Shown here: in pieces, positions 4,723 to 6,852 of the stretch | Position numbering within the stretch: the stretch's first letter is position 1 | Layout: each line of letters starts with the position of its first letter | Source of the DNA: Clostridiales bacterium | GTDB lineage: Bacteria > Bacillota > Clostridia > Oscillospirales > Oscillospiraceae | Assembly (NCBI GenBank): GCA_020861055.1 | Contig: JAJBTD010000130.1 | Coordinates: 1-6,852 of the forward strand | Length of the DNA: 6,852 bases | Direction: 5' to 3' | Translations under genes and position numbers: made by a program | The notes under the pieces: model-generated | The model's database searches: none | What the model was told of the DNA's origin: nothing | What the model saw: the letters and a program-made list of their open reading frames with translations, nothing else

Positions 4723-6849
4723 ATGAAAGTCATCAAGAGAGACGGCACCACCGTCGATTTCGACCGGTCGAAGATCGTTGTCGCCATCCAGAAGGCCAAC
4801 GAAGCCGTAGAGCCGGATTACCGCATTGAGCAGAGCCAGATCGACGACATCGCCGACTCGGTCATGCGGAAGGACCGGCCCCGCCTGCTGGTGGAGGACA
4901 TCCAGGATATGGTGGAGCAGCAGATCATGAGTCTGGGCAAGTATGAGCTGGCCAAGGCTTACATCCTCTATCGCTACATCCGCTCCCTGGCCCGTCGGCA
5001 GAACACCACCGACGACGACATCCTGGACCTGCTCCACAACTCCAACAAGGAGATGGCGGAGGAGAACTCCAACAAGGACACCACCGTGGCCTCCACCCAG
5101 CGGGACTACATCGCCGGTATCGTCAGCCGTGACCTGACCCGGCGCATCCTGCTGCCGGACAAGATCTCCAAGGCCCACGACGAGGGCCTGCTCCACTTCC
5201 ACGACGCAGACTACTACGTTCAGCCCATCTTCAACTGCTGCCTGATCAACATCGGGGATATGCTGGACAACGGCACCATGATGAACGGCAAGCTCATCGA
5301 AAGCCCCAAGAGCTTCCAGGTGGCCTGCACCGTCACCACCCAGATCATCTCCTGCGTGGCCTCCAACCAGTACGGCGGCCAGAGCGTGGATATGAGCCAC
5401 CTGGGCAAGTATCTCCGCCGGAGCAAGGACAAGTTCCGCCGGAAGATCCTGGAGGCCGCCGGCGGCCAGATGGACGACGCTCTGCTAGAGCGCCTAGTGG
5501 ACGAGCGGCTGCGCACCGAGCTGTCCAACGGCGTGCAGACCATCCAGTACCAGATCAACACCCTGATGACCACCAACGGTCAGTCCCCCTTCGTCACCCT
5601 CTTCCTCTACATCCGGGATGACGATCCCTATGTGGAGGAGAACGCCATGATCGTGGAGGAAATCCTCCGCCAGCGGATGCAGGGCATCAAGAACGAGAGC
5701 GGCGTCTACGTCACTCCTGCCTTCCCCAAGCTGGTCTATGTGCTGGATGAGAACAACTGCCTCAAGGGCGGCAAGTACGACTACCTGACCCGTCTGGCCG
5801 TCCAGTGCTCCGCCAAGCGGATGTATCCCGACTACATCTCCGCCAAGAAGATGCGGGAGAACTACGAGGGCAACGTCTTCTCCCCCATGGGCTGCCGCTC
5901 CTTCCTGGCTCCCTGGAAAAACGAGAACGGCGAGTACCAGTTCGAGGGCCGGTTCAACCAGGGTGTAGTCTCCATCAACCTGCCTCAGATCGGCCTGGAG
6001 GTCCGGGGAGACATGGACAAGTTCTGGCCGGAGTTTGATCGCCGTCTGGAGATCTGCAAGGAGGCCATTATGTGCCGCCACAATGCCCTGAAGGGCGTCC
6101 GCTCCGACGTGTCCCCCATCCACTGGCAGTACGGCGCCATCGCCCGGCTGAAAAAGGGCGAGACCATCGACAAGTACCTCTACGGCGGCTATTCCTCCAT
6201 CTCCCTGGGCTATATCGGCCTGTATGAGCTGACCTACCTCATGACCGGAAAGAGCCACACCCAGCCCGGCGGCACCGAGTTCGCTCTCCAGGTGATGCAC
6301 CACCTGAAGGACACCGTCCAGCGCTGGAAGGAGGAGACCAACATCGGCTTCGCCCTCTATGGCACCCCTGCCGAGAGTCTGTGCTACCGCTTTGCCCGCA
6401 TCGACAAGGAGCGGTACGGCACGGTGAAGAACGTCACCGACAAGGGCTATTACACCAACTCCTACCATGTGGACGTGCGGGAGGAGATCGACGCCTTCTC
6501 CAAGTTCACCTTTGAGAGCCAGTTCCAGTCCATCTCCACCGGCGGCTGCATCAGCTATGTGGAGATCCCCAATATGCGCCACAACCTCCCCGCCCTGGAG
6601 ACCATGGTGCAGTTTATCTACGACAACATCCAGTACGCCGAGTTCAACACCAAGAGCGACTACTGCCAGGTGTGCGGCTATGACGGCGAGATCACCATCA
6701 ACGACGATCTGGAGTGGGAGTGCCCCTGCTGCGGCAACAAGGACCAGCGGAAGATGAACGTGCTTCGGCGCACCTGCGGCTATCTGGGGGAGAACTTCTG
6801 GAACGAGGGCAAGCCCCAGGAGATCAAGGCGCGGGTGCTGCACCTGTAA
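4723..6849 (+). CDS. nrdD: Anaerobic ribonucleoside-triphosphate reductase (class III), large subunit
   Basis: NrdD reduces ribonucleoside triphosphates to dNTPs without oxygen, using a glycyl radical made by the radical-SAM activase NrdG. The 708-residue product starts with an ATP-cone regulatory domain (about 1-92, with KRDG at 5-8). The barrel carries the active-site cysteines in FNCCLINIGD (Cys172/Cys173) and in MGCRSFLAP (Cys391). A C-terminal zinc site follows, CxxC at 648/651 and CxxC at 667/670. The glycyl-radical motif RTCGYLG has Gly686 as the radical site, and the conserved tail is GKPQEIKARVLHL. All key residues are present and the length is normal. Stop TAA is three bases from the window edge, so nrdG, usually next, cannot be seen. 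NrdR boxes and a sigma-A promoter precede it. Confidence 0.97.
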   Translation: MKVIKRDGTTVDFDRSKIVVAIQKANEAVEPDYRIEQSQIDDIADSVMRKDRPRLLVEDIQDMVEQQIMSLGKYELAKAYILYRYIRSLARRQNTTDDDILDLLHNSNKEMAEENSNKDTTVASTQRDYIAGIVSRDLTRRILLPDKISKAHDEGLLHFHDADYYVQPIFNCCLINIGDMLDNGTMMNGKLIESPKSFQVACTVTTQIISCVASNQYGGQSVDMSHLGKYLRRSKDKFRRKILEAAGGQMDDALLERLVDERLRTELSNGVQTIQYQINTLMTTNGQSPFVTLFLYIRDDDPYVEENAMIVEEILRQRMQGIKNESGVYVTPAFPKLVYVLDENNCLKGGKYDYLTRLAVQCSAKRMYPDYISAKKMRENYEGNVFSPMGCRSFLAPWKNENGEYQFEGRFNQGVVSINLPQIGLEVRGDMDKFWPEFDRRLEICKEAIMCRHNALKGVRSDVSPIHWQYGAIARLKKGETIDKYLYGGYSSISLGYIGLYELTYLMTGKSHTQPGGTEFALQVMHHLKDTVQRWKEETNIGFALYGTPAESLCYRFARIDKERYGTVKNVTDKGYYTNSYHVDVREEIDAFSKFTFESQFQSISTGGCISYVEIPNMRHNLPALETMVQFIYDNIQYAEFNTKSDYCQVCGYDGEITINDDLEWECPCCGNKDQRKMNVLRRTCGYLGENFWNEGKPQEIKARVLHL

Positions 6850-6852
6850 GCC

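Noticed and set aside
5494..6843. Minus-strand open frame of 449 codons antisense to nrdD
   Set aside because: It is the mirror of a GC-rich nrdD frame, rich in Val, Leu, His and Asp, with no recognisable motif. nrdD itself is unmistakable.

Overview
The window looks like a GC-rich, anaerobic, spore-forming member of the Bacillota, most likely a gut clostridium of the Oscillospiraceae type (Flavonifractor, Oscillibacter or Lawsonibacter-like). The evidence is the sporulation pair yqfC-yqfD next to phoH, ybeY and era, an oxygen-sensitive class III ribonucleotide reductase, and an intergenic repeat carrying hairpins of the GAGGGAG and CACGGCGAAGCCGTG kind, which I recall as common in genomes of that family. 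The genus is an inference; there is no rRNA gene here.

Layout: on the minus strand, read from right to left, run yqfC (4049-3771), yqfD (3767-2572), phoH (2539-1562), ybeY (1550-1062), a 291-bp non-coding gap filled mostly by a large imperfect palindrome (about 822-1034), and era (770 to beyond the left edge). This is the conserved Bacillota order, but without yqfF/pgpH, dgkA and cdd, which in Bacillus subtilis sit between phoH and era. On the plus strand, diverging from yqfC across a 673-bp non-coding region, lies nrdD (4723-6849), complete, ending three bases before the window edge.

The divergent region holds, from left to right, the yqfC ribosome binding site, a second and diverged copy of the palindromic repeat (about 4110-4278), three NrdR-box-like sites (4321, 4473 and 4516), a good sigma-A promoter for nrdD (4550-4578) and a leader of about 140 nt with two hairpins.

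Two conserved genes are broken as read. era has an in-frame TAG exactly between its GTPase and KH domains, with the KH coding sequence continuing in frame behind it. yqfD has a one-base loss in a run of C residues that splits it into two frames; adding one C restores a normal 398-residue protein. Both lesions are one-base events within 3 kb, so sequencing or assembly error must be excluded before any biological reading.

Functionally, phoH, ybeY and era are linked to ribosome maturation and RNA metabolism, yqfC-yqfD to the mother-cell stage of sporulation, and nrdD to anaerobic dNTP supply. I see no defence system, integrase, CRISPR array, tRNA or rRNA. The most unusual content is the pair of palindromic repeats, the NrdR-type control region and the two broken genes.
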